The notes: generated by a model from the letters alone, not told the origin. Positions 26,268 to 36,239 are shown, counted from the first letter of the stretch. The stretch: DNA of 58,165 bases from Micrococcales bacterium (GCA_009779195.1 WRET01000014.1:1-58165); one strand, 5' to 3'. Numbers and translations: made by a program.

Positions 26268-27041
26268 TCAGGCGGCCCGGGCGGTGAAGAAGATGCGGTG
26301 GAAGGGGAAGAGGATGTTGCCGTCGCGTTGGGGGTGGTAGGCGGCGGCGACCAGGTCGTGGTACTCGGCGAGGAACTCGGAACGCTCGTCGTCGTTGGTC
26401 AGGTGGTCCAGGTACGGGCGCAGGCCGGTGCCGGAGTACCACTGGACCAGGGCGTCGTGGCTGGGCATGACGTGCATGTAGTCGGTGACCCACAGCTCGA
26501 CCTCGCTGGTCATGGTGGTCAGCACGTCGTAGTAGTACCGGGCGGTGCGTGAGTGGACGGCGGTGACACCTTCGAAACGGGTGCTCCAGCGGTCGGTGGC
26601 CAGCAGGGAGACCAGGGCCATGCGGATGGGCATACGTTCGGTGCTCGGGACCTGGACGGCCAAGACACCGCCGGGGCGCAGGGCCGCGAACATACCCCGC
26701 AGCAGGGATTCTTGGTCGTCGATCCACTGGATCATGGCGTTGGAGAAGACCACGTCGAACGTGCCCAGGTCGGCCAGGCCAGACGTCGCGTCGGCCTGGA
26801 CCCAGATCCATTCGGGGTGGGTAGCCCGGGCCTTGTCGAGCATGGCGGCCGAGCTGTCGACGCCGACGACCTGCGCGTCAGGCCAACGTCGTGCCAGCAC
26901 CTCGGTGCTGTTGCCCGGCCCGCACCCGACATCGACGACCCGCTGCGGCGCGTCGACGTCGATGCGCGCGACCAGGTCGATCGACGGTTGCGTCCGGGCC
27001 TTCTCGAACGCCAGGTACAGGTCTGGGTCCCACTGGGGCAT
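26268..27041 (-). CDS. tam: Trans-aconitate 2-methyltransferase-like protein
   Basis: 257 aa, as in the Tam family. It opens with MPQWDPDLYLAFEKARTQP, then SAM motif I VVDVGCGPGNSTEVLA, motif II VVGVDSSAAML, FDVVFSNAMIQWIDD and LRPGGVLAVQVP. The C-terminal FPFHRIFFTARA is also family-like. It methyl-esterifies trans-aconitate, relieving inhibition of aconitase. The ATG at 27041 has GGAGGTGCGTC just upstream. GC content returns to the chromosomal average here, marking the right border of the low-GC cassette. Substrate assignment is by family resemblance. Confidence 0.8.
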   Translation of the reverse strand: MPQWDPDLYLAFEKARTQPSIDLVARIDVDAPQRVVDVGCGPGNSTEVLARRWPDAQVVGVDSSAAMLDKARATHPEWIWVQADATSGLADLGTFDVVFSNAMIQWIDDQESLLRGMFAALRPGGVLAVQVPSTERMPIRMALVSLLATDRWSTRFEGVTAVHSRTARYYYDVLTTMTSEVELWVTDYMHVMPSHDALVQWYSGTGLRPYLDHLTNDDERSEFLAEYHDLVAAAYHPQRDGNILFPFHRIFFTARAA

Positions 27042-27147
27042 GACGCACCTCCGGCTCGCACAGTACCGTTCGCGGCGACACACTGCCCTGGGGGACCACC
27101 ATCCAGGAGGTCGCGGCGCTGACCAGGAAAGACGTAGGGTCCTGTGG

Positions 27148-28356
27148 CTACAGCGCGATGCCGAGGAGGGCGTCGGTGAGGGTGCGGATTTCGGTGGCGG
27201 CGCTCTCGTCTTCGCCTTCGGTGCGGGTCCAGGTGTCGATGGCGGCCAGGGCTGTGGGGGTGTCGAGGTCGTTGGCCAGGGCTTGGCGGACGGCCGACAG
27301 GACGGGGGCGGCGGGGGCGGCGGTCCGGCGGGCTGCGGCGGTGCGCCAGCGGGTCAGGCGGGTGTGGGCCGCGGTGAGCTGGTCGCCGGTCCACTCCCAG
27401 TCGGTGCGGTAGTGGTGGGCACCGATGGCCAGGCGGATGGCCGAAGGGTCGTTGCCGTCAGCCAGGAGGGTGTTGACGAAGACGAGGTTGCCCAGGGACT
27501 TGCTCATCTTCTGGCCGGCGTACGCGACGAGACCGGCGTGGGCTTGGACGCGGACGCTCGTGCCGAGGAGGCGGGCGTGGGAGGTGCTCATCTCGTGGTG
27601 GGGGAAGACGAGGTCGCGTCCACCTCCTTGGACGTCGACGACGGAGCCCAGAGAAGCCGTGGCGATCATGGCGCACTCGACATGCCAGCCGGGGCGGCCA
27701 CGGGGCAGGACCGGGACGTCCCAGGCGGGGTCGCCGGGGCGTTCGGCACGCCATAGGAGGGGGTCGAGCTGGTGGCGTTTGCCCACTCGGTCTGGGTCGC
27801 CGCCGCGTTCGGCGAACAGGGTGTGCATCGTGGCGTCGTCGAGGGCTGCGACACCACCGAAAGCGGGGTCGGCGGACAGGTCGGCGTAGACGTCACCGTC
27901 GTCGAGCTGGTAGGCGGCACCGTCGCGCAGCAGGGCCACGACAGTCTCTGCGACCTGCGGGACGGTTTCGGTGACAGTGAGGTACGTGTGCGGGGGCAGG
28001 ACGCGCAAAGCGGCCATGTCGTCGGCGAACTTCGCGGTCTGGTCAGCGGCGAGGTCGCGCCAGTCCACACCCGTGGCAGCGGCGCGTTCTAGGAGCGGGT
28101 CGTCGACGTCGGTGACGTTCGAGGCGTGCTGGACCGACAGACCAGCGTCCATCCAGGTGCGGCGCAGCACGTCGAAGGCCACATACGTGGCGGCGTGGCC
28201 CAGGTGGGTGGAGTCGTAGGGGGTGATCCCACACACGTACAACGTCGCTGATGGTCCGGCGGCCGACGCCCGCAGCTGGCCTGACGGGTCGCGCAGCTGC
28301 ACCACCGGACCTGCGCCGTCGAGTGTGGGGACTGGTGGGGCAGGCCAGGTGATCAC
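27148..28356 (-). CDS. mshC: Mycothiol ligase MshC
   Basis: 402 aa. A class I aminoacyl-tRNA-synthetase-like fold with YVCGITPYDSTHLGHAATY (zinc Cys and the HIGH-type motif), HVECAMIA and FPHHE (further zinc ligands) and KMSKS. It joins cysteine to GlcN-Ins in mycothiol synthesis, a marker of actinobacteria, and is distinguished from cysteinyl-tRNA synthetase by its shorter C-terminus and context. The GTG at 28356 follows TAGTCT by six bases (leaderless). uppP lies 20 bases upstream in the same direction. Confidence 0.95.
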   Translation of the reverse strand: MITWPAPPVPTLDGAGPVVQLRDPSGQLRASAAGPSATLYVCGITPYDSTHLGHAATYVAFDVLRRTWMDAGLSVQHASNVTDVDDPLLERAAATGVDWRDLAADQTAKFADDMAALRVLPPHTYLTVTETVPQVAETVVALLRDGAAYQLDDGDVYADLSADPAFGGVAALDDATMHTLFAERGGDPDRVGKRHQLDPLLWRAERPGDPAWDVPVLPRGRPGWHVECAMIATASLGSVVDVQGGGRDLVFPHHEMSTSHARLLGTSVRVQAHAGLVAYAGQKMSKSLGNLVFVNTLLADGNDPSAIRLAIGAHHYRTDWEWTGDQLTAAHTRLTRWRTAAARRTAAPAAPVLSAVRQALANDLDTPTALAAIDTWTRTEGEDESAATEIRTLTDALLGIAL

Positions 28357-28376
28357 TGGCGCAGACTACCGGGACG

Positions 28377-29468
28377 TCACTTGCCGCACTCAGCCTGGAG
28401 CGACGACGTTGGCGGGTCGCACTGCGCACTTACCACCGTCGTCACCGTCTGCGTGTGAGAGTCGGCCGAGGCCGTGTCGGAGGCGGGGACCACCCCGGTC
28501 ACGATGAGTACCGCGACCACTGCGGCGAGGCCGAGCCGGTAGTAGACGAACGGCATGTAGGAGTACGTGGAGACGATCTTCAAGAACCCGATGATGACGA
28601 TGTACCCGACGACGAACGACACGACGGTGGCGACCACGATCGCAGCCGCTCCCGGCACGACGACCGCGGAGTCCTCAGGCTCGCCCTTGATCACGACCTT
28701 GGCGAGCTCGTACAGCCCCGAGCCGAAGATCGCTGGCAGGGCCAGCAAGAACGCGTACCGTGCGGCTGCCTCGCGGGTGTAGCCCATCAACCGACCACCG
28801 GTGATCGTGGCCCCTGACCGCGACACGCCAGGGATGAGCGCGAGGGCCTGGAACAGCCCGAACCACAACGCGTGACGCCAGGTCAGCTTGTCCAGCTGGT
28901 GGTTCTGGGGACGGGTGCGGTCGGCCCAGCCGAGCAGCAGGCCGAAGACCACCAACGTCGCGACGATCACCCACAGGTTGCGCAGCGTGGTCTCGATATG
29001 GTCCGAGAACGCCAGGCCGAGCACGACGACCGGGATCGTGCCGATGATGATGAACCACCCCATCAGCGCGCTGTGGCTGGCAGAACCATAGGTGCTCTGC
29101 GCCGAACCCTGGGTGGTCTGTGTGGGCTGGAAGGAGCCGGTCGTCGGGACGGTGTCGACCAGGTCGGCGGTGGCCGTCTCGTCGGGGCCGGTCAGCCCGA
29201 CGCGGGCCCGCCAGCCCTTTCCATGGACCCCACACAGGGCCCGCCACCACGCGACGATGATCTGGACCAGGTCGCGCCGGAAGTACAGCAGCACCGCCAG
29301 CCCGGTACCGATCTGGATGATCGCGGTGAACGCGGCACCCGGTTCTGGGGTGTTGCTCAGCCCACCGACGATCCGGATGTGCGCGGTAGACGAGATCGGC
29401 AAGAACTCGGTCATCCCCTGGACGAATCCCATGAAGGCGGCCTCAAGCAGACCCATTCCATCGCTCAT
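28377..29468 (-). CDS. uppP: Undecaprenyl-diphosphate phosphatase UppP (BacA)
   Basis: 363 aa with about eight membrane segments. FVQGMTEFLPISSTAHIRI near the N-terminus and PGVSRSGATITGGRLMG in the middle are the two active-site loops. It recycles undecaprenyl pyrophosphate for cell-wall synthesis. The protein is about 90 residues longer than E. coli BacA, owing to a hydrophilic insert (~80-140) between early membrane helices and an extended C-terminus with Cys residues. ATG at 29468; TAGAGT lies eight bases upstream. Confidence 0.93.
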   Translation of the reverse strand: MSDGMGLLEAAFMGFVQGMTEFLPISSTAHIRIVGGLSNTPEPGAAFTAIIQIGTGLAVLLYFRRDLVQIIVAWWRALCGVHGKGWRARVGLTGPDETATADLVDTVPTTGSFQPTQTTQGSAQSTYGSASHSALMGWFIIIGTIPVVVLGLAFSDHIETTLRNLWVIVATLVVFGLLLGWADRTRPQNHQLDKLTWRHALWFGLFQALALIPGVSRSGATITGGRLMGYTREAAARYAFLLALPAIFGSGLYELAKVVIKGEPEDSAVVVPGAAAIVVATVVSFVVGYIVIIGFLKIVSTYSYMPFVYYRLGLAAVVAVLIVTGVVPASDTASADSHTQTVTTVVSAQCDPPTSSLQAECGK

Positions 29469-29528
29469 GGTGGCCAACTCTAGCCCGGCGCAGCCTCCAG
29501 ATCGGACGGTTGCGTCAAGAGGTTCGGA

Positions 29529-29885
29529 TCAGGAACGCTCCTCGTCCTCGTCCTCGTCGTCCACGTCCTCGTCGTCCACGTCCTCGTCGTCGTCCTCGTC
29601 GTCGTCGTCGAGCTCCAGCCCGTCGTCGTCGAGACCGTCGTCGAGGTCGTCTTCGTCCACGTCGTCGTCGGTGTCGTCGTCCTCGTCTTCACCGAGGTAG
29701 AACGGGGTTGCCTCACCGTGGACAGTCCCCAGCGCGTCGTCGTAGACCTCGAAGGCGTCGGCGAGCACGTCGTAGGCCTCGTCGACACGAGGGTCGTCGT
29801 CTCCCCCACGGGCGACAACAGCCGTGTAGTGGGCCTCGAGGGCGGCGATGAAGCGGTCGAGAGCGGCGCGGGGGTCGACGGTCAT
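29529..29885 (-). CDS. Small protein with Asp/Glu-rich tail
   Basis: 118 aa. The N-terminal ~60 residues form a helical domain (DPRAALDRFIAALEAHYTAV, DEAYDVLADAFEVYDDAL), followed by GEATPFYLGE and an almost continuous Asp/Glu tail of ~50 residues. The same combination recurs in actinobacteria near mshC/uppP, where it is usually left as hypothetical. The ATG at 29885 follows TACCGT by six bases (leaderless). A highly acidic tail could bind basic proteins or metal ions; no function is assigned. Confidence 0.7.
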   Translation of the reverse strand: MTVDPRAALDRFIAALEAHYTAVVARGGDDDPRVDEAYDVLADAFEVYDDALGTVHGEATPFYLGEDEDDDTDDDVDEDDLDDGLDDDGLELDDDDEDDDEDVDDEDVDDEDEDEERS

Positions 29886-29935
29886 GATCAGACGGTAGCG
29901 GTGCGGGAGGCACAATGGCACACCCGGTCGGAACG

Positions 29936-31261
29936 TCACACCATGTCGAGCAGGCGGTCCAGCACCCGGGTGCCGAAGAGCAACGCGTCGACTGGGACGC
30001 GCTCGTCCACCCCGTGGAACATCGCCGGGAAGTCCACGTCTGGGGGCAGACGTAGCGGCGCGAACCCGTACCCGGTGATGTCGAGCCTGCTCAGGGCCTT
30101 GTTGTCGGTCCCAGCCGAGAGCATGTACGGCAGGACGACAGCCTGCGGATCTTCGGCGACCAGCGCCTGCGACATGGCTGCGACCAGCGGAACGTCCACC
30201 GGGGCCTCCAGACCGGTGTCGCAGGCCCGGACCTCCACCTGCACCCGCGGTCCGGCGAGGTCAGCGATATCGGACAACAGCTGGTCACCCGTGCCTGGCA
30301 GGAACCGCGCATCCACCCCGGCGTGCGCCTGACCAGGTACGACGTTGACCTTGTACCCGGCTTCGAGCATGGTCGGCGTGGCGGTCTGGCGTACTGTCGC
30401 GCCCACGAACCGTCCGGCGGGGCCAAGCGCGTCGACCAGTGCGGCGACCGATGCCTCGTCATGGGGGTCGTAGGACAGCCCTGTGAGATTTGCCACACCG
30501 TCGAGCAACTGCCGGACCGTCGGTCCGACGTCCAGCGGCCAGCGGTGCGCCCCGATCCGGGCGACTGCTGCCGCCAGCTCGGTCACCGCGTTGTCGGGGT
30601 TGAGCTGGGACGCGTGCCCCGCGCGGCCGTCGGCGACCAGGCGCAACCACGCCAGCCCCTTCTCGGCAGTCTGCAGCAGGTAGGCCCGGCGTCCGGCGAG
30701 CTCGACGGAGAACCCGCCGACCTCGCTGATGGCCTCGGTGGCCCCTTCGAACAGGTCCGGGCGGTGCTCGACAGCCCAGTGCGACCCCATCACCCCCGAG
30801 GACTCCTCGTCAGCGAACATGGCCAGCACCACGTCCCGGGCGGGCGGACGCCCTTCGCGCACACGCTGGCGCACGACGGACAAGATCATGGCGTCCATGT
30901 CCTTCATGTCCACGGCGCCGCGGCCCCACACCGTGCCGTCGAGCAACACCCCCTCGAAGGGGTCGACCTGCCAGTCGTCAGCCCGGGCCGGCACGACGTC
31001 CAGGTGCCCGTGCAGCACCAACGCAGGACGGCCGGGGTCGCGTCCGGCCCAGCGGGTGACCACTGAGGTCCGGCGCGGGGCAGACTCGAAGACCTCCGGG
31101 TCGAACCCCACCTCCTGCAGCAGGCCCACGACGTACTCGGCAGCGGCCCGCTCCCCCAGCCCAGACCCGTCACCGTAGTTCGACGTGTCGAAACCGATGA
31201 GCTCGCGGGTGATCGGGACAACCTCGTCGGCAGCTGTCGTCGTGGGCCTGGTGTTGGTCAC
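29936..31261 (-). CDS. M20-family zinc dipeptidase/deacylase
   Basis: 441 aa. LVLHGHLDVVPA gives the first metal His and Asp, GRGAVDMKDMD the bridging Asp, and FADEESSGVMGS the catalytic Glu pair. SAGTDNKAL and a C-terminal HGVDERVP supply the remaining ligands. A central lid domain (~190-310) is present. Soluble, no signal peptide, so probably hydrolyses cytoplasmic dipeptides or N-acyl amino acids. The GTG at 31261 has GAGGGG six bases upstream. It lies ten bases after the M3 peptidase gene; together they could finish peptide breakdown downstream of the proteasome. Confidence 0.9.
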   Translation of the reverse strand: MTNTRPTTTAADEVVPITRELIGFDTSNYGDGSGLGERAAAEYVVGLLQEVGFDPEVFESAPRRTSVVTRWAGRDPGRPALVLHGHLDVVPARADDWQVDPFEGVLLDGTVWGRGAVDMKDMDAMILSVVRQRVREGRPPARDVVLAMFADEESSGVMGSHWAVEHRPDLFEGATEAISEVGGFSVELAGRRAYLLQTAEKGLAWLRLVADGRAGHASQLNPDNAVTELAAAVARIGAHRWPLDVGPTVRQLLDGVANLTGLSYDPHDEASVAALVDALGPAGRFVGATVRQTATPTMLEAGYKVNVVPGQAHAGVDARFLPGTGDQLLSDIADLAGPRVQVEVRACDTGLEAPVDVPLVAAMSQALVAEDPQAVVLPYMLSAGTDNKALSRLDITGYGFAPLRLPPDVDFPAMFHGVDERVPVDALLFGTRVLDRLLDMV

Positions 31262-31270
31262 TGGCACCCC

Positions 31271-33343
31271 TCAACCGTCCTTGTCGAGCCGTCGCCGGGT
31301 CAGCAGGGGCTCGATCCGCGGTGGGCGTCCGCGGAACCGTTCGAACGCCGTCATGGGGTCCACGGATCCGCCCAACGACAGCACCCTTGCCGCGAAGAGC
31401 TCACCGTTGCGTGCGCTGAGGCCGTCGTTCTCGGTGAACCATTCGACAGTGTCGGCATCGAGCACCTCTGACCACACGTAGGCGTAGTACCCCGCAGAGT
31501 AGCCGCCACCGAAGATGTGAGAAAAGTACCTCGTGCGGTACCGCGGCGGGACGGTCGCCAACGCCGCACCGACCTTCGCCAACGCCTGTGCCTCGAACGC
31601 CTCGACCTGGTCGACGTCGGTCGGCACGTCCTCGGGAGCCAGGCGGTGCCACGCCTGGTCCAGCCACGCAGCGGCCAGGTACTCGGTGGTGGCAAAACCC
31701 TCCCCGTCGGCCCGCGCTGCCAGCAAGGTGTCGACCCACGCCGACGGTATCGGTTCTCCGGTGGCGTGGTGGCGGGCGAACGACGCGATGACCTGCGGGT
31801 CCCACGCCCACATCTCGTTGACCTGCGACGGGTACTCCACGAAGTCGCGCGGCACCGACGTGCCCGACCGTGACGGGTAGCGCACGTCAGACAGCAACGC
31901 GTGCAGGGCGTGGCCGAACTCGTGGAACATGGTGATGACGAAGTCCCAGCTCAGCAGCGCCGGTTCGCCGGGGGCCGGGCGGGGGACGTTGGCGTTGTTG
32001 ACCACGACGGTGCGCTGGCCGAGCAGGTGCGACTGGTCGACGAGAGTGTCCATCCACGCGCCGCCGCGTTTGCCGTCGCGGGTGAAATAGTCGGCGACGA
32101 ACAGCCCGCGGCCAGCACCCGCCGCGTCGACGACTTCGAAGACCCGCACCCCGTCGGCGTACCCGGGCAGGTCGGGCCGTTCGGTGAACGTCAACCCGTA
32201 CAGCTGGTTCGCGGCGTAGAGCACCCCGTCACGCAGCACCCGGTCCAGCTCCAGGTACGGGCGCACGGCGGACTCGTCCAGGGCGTGCTTGTCGGACCGG
32301 ACCCGCTGGGCGTAGTACGCCCAGTCCCACGGTTCGAGGCACGCGCCGGGGTGGTCGACGACCAGGGCCCCGGTCAGCTCTTCGGCTTCTTTGCGGGCGT
32401 TGGCCACCGCCGGGCCGGTCAGACGCGTGAGCATGTCGTGCACGGCCTGCGACGAACCAGCGGTCTCGTCGGCGACGACGGCCGCCGCGTGGTGCTCGAA
32501 CCCGAGCAGGCGCGCACGTTCGGCCCGTGCACGGGCCAGCTCCAACAACGTCGCACGGGTGTCGTGCTCACCACCGAGCCCACGGGTGACCGACGCCTGG
32601 TAGACCCGTTCGCGCACCGACCGGTCGGCCAGGGCTGCGAGCACCGGCTGGTCGGTGGGCAGCGCGAGCTCGAGCCGCCACGTGCCTGGTTCGCCGTGGT
32701 CGGCGCCAGCCTGGGCAGCGGCGGCGATCTCCGTGTCCGACAGGCCCCGCAGCTCGTCGACGTCGGTGATCGTCACCGCGGCGGCGTTGGTGGCGGCGAG
32801 CAGCATCCGCCCGAACGTCGCCTCCAGGGTGGTGATCTGGGCGTTCAGGGCCCGCAGACGCTCTTTGGACGCCTCGTCCAGATGTACCCCCGCGAGGACA
32901 AAATCGGTGTGCACACGTGTCAGCAGCCAGGCGTCCTGCTCGTCGAGGACCAGCTCACCAGCCTCAGCCTGCCGGTGCAGGGTCTCGACCCGTGCGAACA
33001 GCCGCGAGTCCAGGTGGATGGCGTCGGACAGGTCCGACAGCAGTGGCGCGACCTCCTCCTCGAGCTCCTCCAGCCCGGGCGTGGCATCGGCGGACAGCTG
33101 GTTGTAGAACGCCCGGCCAGCACGGTCGAGCAGCTGCCCGGACCGTTCCAGCGCTTCGAGGGTGTTGGCCATCGTCGGCGCCGCCGGATCGGTCGCGATG
33201 GCCTCCACCTGCGCACGTTGCTCGTCGATCCCCGCCAGCACTGCAGGCCGGTAGTGCTCCTCACGCACCGCCGCGTAGTCAGGTAGCCCGTAGGGCAGCG
33301 ACGACGGGCGGGCGAACGGGTTGGTGAGATCGAGGTCAGCCAC
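31271..33343 (-). CDS. M3-family oligopeptidase (Dcp/OpdA-like)
   Basis: 690 aa, the expected length for cytosolic M3 peptidases. TMFHEFGHALHALL holds the HExxH zinc site, and the downstream FVEYPSQVNEMW supplies the third ligand Glu. The C-terminal FSHIFGGGYSAGYYAYVWSEV is the family's substrate-binding block, with its Tyr residues. It should cleave oligopeptides in the cytoplasm. The GTG at 33343 is chosen because the product then starts just before the family N-terminus (DLTNPFARPSSLPYGLP). Transcribed divergently from the kinase-like gene. Confidence 0.92.
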   Translation of the reverse strand: MADLDLTNPFARPSSLPYGLPDYAAVREEHYRPAVLAGIDEQRAQVEAIATDPAAPTMANTLEALERSGQLLDRAGRAFYNQLSADATPGLEELEEEVAPLLSDLSDAIHLDSRLFARVETLHRQAEAGELVLDEQDAWLLTRVHTDFVLAGVHLDEASKERLRALNAQITTLEATFGRMLLAATNAAAVTITDVDELRGLSDTEIAAAAQAGADHGEPGTWRLELALPTDQPVLAALADRSVRERVYQASVTRGLGGEHDTRATLLELARARAERARLLGFEHHAAAVVADETAGSSQAVHDMLTRLTGPAVANARKEAEELTGALVVDHPGACLEPWDWAYYAQRVRSDKHALDESAVRPYLELDRVLRDGVLYAANQLYGLTFTERPDLPGYADGVRVFEVVDAAGAGRGLFVADYFTRDGKRGGAWMDTLVDQSHLLGQRTVVVNNANVPRPAPGEPALLSWDFVITMFHEFGHALHALLSDVRYPSRSGTSVPRDFVEYPSQVNEMWAWDPQVIASFARHHATGEPIPSAWVDTLLAARADGEGFATTEYLAAAWLDQAWHRLAPEDVPTDVDQVEAFEAQALAKVGAALATVPPRYRTRYFSHIFGGGYSAGYYAYVWSEVLDADTVEWFTENDGLSARNGELFAARVLSLGGSVDPMTAFERFRGRPPRIEPLLTRRRLDKDG

Positions 33344-33398
33344 GCGCCCATCATGAACCAATAGCGCCCGAAGCGGTGCACGAGGCAGGATCGTGGTC

Positions 33399-34154
33399 GT
33401 GAGCTTCCGCAAGCACGGATCTGCGCGCGCCCTGCGCTGGGAGGCTGCGGGCCTGGCCTGGCTCTCCGGCGCCGACGCCCTCCCTGTCGTGGACGTGATC
33501 GAGCTGGCCGACGACCACCTCGACCTGGTCGCCTTGACATCAGTACCGCCGACCTCCGCCGCAGCCCGCACGTTCGGCACCGGGTTGGCCCGGTTGCACG
33601 ACAGTGGCGCCCCCGCGTTCGGCGCTGGGCCACCCGGGTGGGACGGCGACGGATTCATCGGGATGTTCCCGCTGGTCAACGCCACGTATCCCACCTGGGG
33701 CGAGTTCTATGCGCATGCTCGGCTCGCCCCTGTCGCCCAGGCGTTGCGCGCCGCCGGGGACCTGCCGTCCGACGCGTCGAAGCACCTCGAGCACCTGAGC
33801 GCCCGGCTGTGCTCCGGCGAGCTGGACGACGACGACACGCCCGCCCGCCTGCACGGCGACCTGTGGTCCGGCAACGTCATGTGGACACCTGACGGTGCGA
33901 CCCTCATCGACCCGGCCGCCCACGGCGGGCACCGCGAGTGCGACCTGGCCATGCTCGCCCTGTTCGGCGCACCGCACCTAGAAGCGATCGTCGCCGGGTA
34001 CGAGCAGGTCCACCCGCTGCGCCCAGGGTGGCGCCACCGCACCGGTCTGCACCAGCTGTTCCCCGTCGCGGTGCACGCCGCGCTCTTCGGTGGCGGGTAT
34101 ATCGCCCAGACACACGCGCTGTTGCGTGAGTCCGCACAGTCGAAAAGTCGATAG
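33399..34154 (+). CDS. Fructosamine kinase-family protein
   Basis: 251 aa. The kinase core shows ARLHGDLWSGNVMW (catalytic Asp and metal-binding Asn), LIDPAAHGGHRECDLAM (the DPA metal Asp) and FGTGLARLHDSG. The fold is aminoglycoside-phosphotransferase-like. Family members phosphorylate ketoamine adducts on glycated proteins so that they fall off. The N-terminal lobe is short and begins at FRKHG, with a weak glycine loop. GTG at 33399 or 33393 are both possible; no clear ribosome site decides. Confidence 0.82.
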   Translation: MSFRKHGSARALRWEAAGLAWLSGADALPVVDVIELADDHLDLVALTSVPPTSAAARTFGTGLARLHDSGAPAFGAGPPGWDGDGFIGMFPLVNATYPTWGEFYAHARLAPVAQALRAAGDLPSDASKHLEHLSARLCSGELDDDDTPARLHGDLWSGNVMWTPDGATLIDPAAHGGHRECDLAMLALFGAPHLEAIVAGYEQVHPLRPGWRHRTGLHQLFPVAVHAALFGGGYIAQTHALLRESAQSKSR

Positions 34155-34211
34155 GCTAAGAACCCGTCCTGCTCGGCCGAACGGACGACTGTCGAATTGT
34201 GGAGGTGCAGC

Positions 34212-34739
34212 GTGACCCTGGACGGACGTGAGGTCGGTCAGCTCGACCCGCTCCCGAACGTCGGTCTGCCCCCGGCAGCCGCCCAGGCACTCCTGGACGT
34301 ACGGATGGCTGGTGCCTCGCAACGGCCCGGCCCTGGTTCGGACACTCCCGCCGTCGCCGAGCTGTACTTGGGGATGCGCGAAGCCGAATCCGACCTGGGT
34401 GGCCGCCTGGAAGCGAAGGCCAAGACAGGTGACCACTCGGTGGCCGCGGCAGATGCCCACGAACTGACGGTGTACGCCTTCAAGAGCGCCGTCGAGGCAC
34501 ACTCGCGGGCGATCACCGAACCTGACGCGGTCAAACGTGCCCGGTTGCTCGGTGCCCGCAACGCCTTCTCGGTCGCTTACGGCGAGCTGGCCCTGCGCGA
34601 CACCGAGCACATGGATGCCCCCGACATCGCCGACCGGATGATCGAAGCCCTCAACAACGGCGTGACCGACACAGAGCTGCTGGTCAAAGCCGCCTGGGAG
34701 TCGACCTTCCCGATCCTGCTCACCGCTGGCGACGCCTGA
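34212..34739 (+). CDS. Hypothetical protein, 175 aa
   Basis: A soluble, mostly helical acidic protein with conserved-looking AAADAHELTVYAFKSAVEAHSRAI and LLGARNAFSVAYGELAL. No catalytic motif or membrane segment is seen and I do not recognise the family. The GTG at 34212 has GGAGGTG six bases upstream. A TAGGCT box at ~34153 at the end of the previous gene could be its -10. Confidence 0.65.
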   Translation: MTLDGREVGQLDPLPNVGLPPAAAQALLDVRMAGASQRPGPGSDTPAVAELYLGMREAESDLGGRLEAKAKTGDHSVAAADAHELTVYAFKSAVEAHSRAITEPDAVKRARLLGARNAFSVAYGELALRDTEHMDAPDIADRMIEALNNGVTDTELLVKAAWESTFPILLTAGDA

Positions 34740-34900
34740 CCCAGGTCTCCCTCGGTGCCACTGAGTCCCTGCAGGTGTTTGCGCACCGTGACGGGCAACG
34801 TTGCGTCTAGCCTGCCCCCGATGTCGGCGGGAGTCCTTGTGGCCGCCGCCTACGCAACCAGCGGTTCCGAACTCGTTCCTCGATAGGCCTGCGCCAGGGG

Positions 34901-36004
34901 CTAGGGGGCCAAGCCCCAACGCTCCAGCACCCGGACGGACACCCGGGCCAGGGTCTGGTCCGGTCTGGGGCCCACGGCGATGGCCCGGCGGCCGACACGC
35001 TCGATCGTGGCCTGCGACGGACGTGGACGGGCCGCCAATGCCCGCAGCACCGCAAGACGAGCCTTCTTCGTCGGCACCACCAGGGCAGCGATCACAACCT
35101 CGGCCAGCAGGTCGTCGTCGACCCCAGCGACCAGAGGCGGGCCGAGGCGTTCGACCACCTCTGAGCTACCCGTCGCCAGCACAGGAACGAGGGCCTGCGC
35201 CTGGGCGACGATCTCCTCGGGTGTCGCGTCCAACGCGTCGAGCCACACACGAAGCCAGGCGACTCGCTCCGTGGAGGCGGTGGCCTGGTCCATCGCCGCC
35301 AGCACCAGTGCCACGGCTTCGTCGCGCAAGAGCCAACCCTGGCCCACCCCTGCTGGTACCACCAAGCCGAACGATCCTGTTCCCGACGCACGCACTTCCA
35401 CCCCAACACGGACATGCTCAACGAACCGTTCGGCCAGGTGGGGTGGCACTTCCCAGGCCGGGAGGCCACGGCGCCTGGGAGCGTTGAACCCGTGCCTGGG
35501 GTCGAGTTGCGGCCAGAGAGCTGCAAGGGCCCAACTCGCCCACGTCTCTACATATTCACTCCGCTCAGGGACATGGAACTGGCAGTGGTGAACCAGATGC
35601 ACAACCACCGAAGCAAGGGTGTTCACCCGCCGAGCACGACCTGCAACAGCGGCATCGACAAACTGCTGCGCGTATTTCTGGCCCCGTCCTGCGACCACCG
35701 CTGCAGCTGCCACTGGCCACCTCTCCGACAGCCCGCGGGTGTCGAGCAGCACGGTGGCTGCACGACGGGCCGTGATACCAACCCGGATAGCGAACAAGCC
35801 GAGCAACTGCTGGTCGGACCAACTGAGCGCCGCGTAAAAGGGGGACGTGTCGTCGAAGTTCCCGGAGCGGAGCCCATCGAGGGCTGCGCGTTGCTGCTCG
35901 GGCGTCCCCAGCGGCAAGGTCGGGGCATCGGTCAACGCAGCACCCGGCCACCCGAGCTCGAAGAAGATGATTATCGCGTCGTCGAGCTGTGGGTTGGGCG
36001 CCAT
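34901..36004 (-). CDS. DUF6493-like protein, N-terminal half only
   Basis: 367 aa. It aligns with the first ~370 residues of the large proteins at 39779 and 42279: the same opening (NPQLDDAIIIFFELGWPGAA, LPLGTPEQQRAALDGLRSG) and the repeat-like GWLLRDEAVALVLAAMDQA then EIVAQAQALVPVLATG. It stops at ERWGLAP, exactly where the longer paralogues pass into the linker before their second domain. The ATG at 36004 has GGAG upstream. Together with the second-half-only protein at 37905 it would make one complete paralogue. Function unknown. Confidence 0.75.
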   Translation of the reverse strand: MAPNPQLDDAIIIFFELGWPGAALTDAPTLPLGTPEQQRAALDGLRSGNFDDTSPFYAALSWSDQQLLGLFAIRVGITARRAATVLLDTRGLSERWPVAAAAVVAGRGQKYAQQFVDAAVAGRARRVNTLASVVVHLVHHCQFHVPERSEYVETWASWALAALWPQLDPRHGFNAPRRRGLPAWEVPPHLAERFVEHVRVGVEVRASGTGSFGLVVPAGVGQGWLLRDEAVALVLAAMDQATASTERVAWLRVWLDALDATPEEIVAQAQALVPVLATGSSEVVERLGPPLVAGVDDDLLAEVVIAALVVPTKKARLAVLRALAARPRPSQATIERVGRRAIAVGPRPDQTLARVSVRVLERWGLAP

Positions 36005-36211
36005 CACAGCTCCAAATCTTGCCATACAGCGATGCCGATCCCGGCCGAGGGACTTCGACGATCGAGTCAGGGCACTGGGTAGCCGCGGCGGGCAACCTCG
36101 CTCAGCACCCCAACAACGGACGCACAGGGCCGATCCCGTATCCCTGGTACTCGTAGACGTCCCACAGCCCGGCGCTGCGGAACTGACCAGCGAGGATCTC
36201 ACGCTCCATGG

Positions 36212-36239
36212 GAAGCGCCTCTTGTGAAGCGCCTCTTGT
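36212..36239. repeat. 14-bp tandem duplication GAAGCGCCTCTTGT
   Basis: Two identical adjacent copies at 36212-36225 and 36226-36239. Confidence 0.9.
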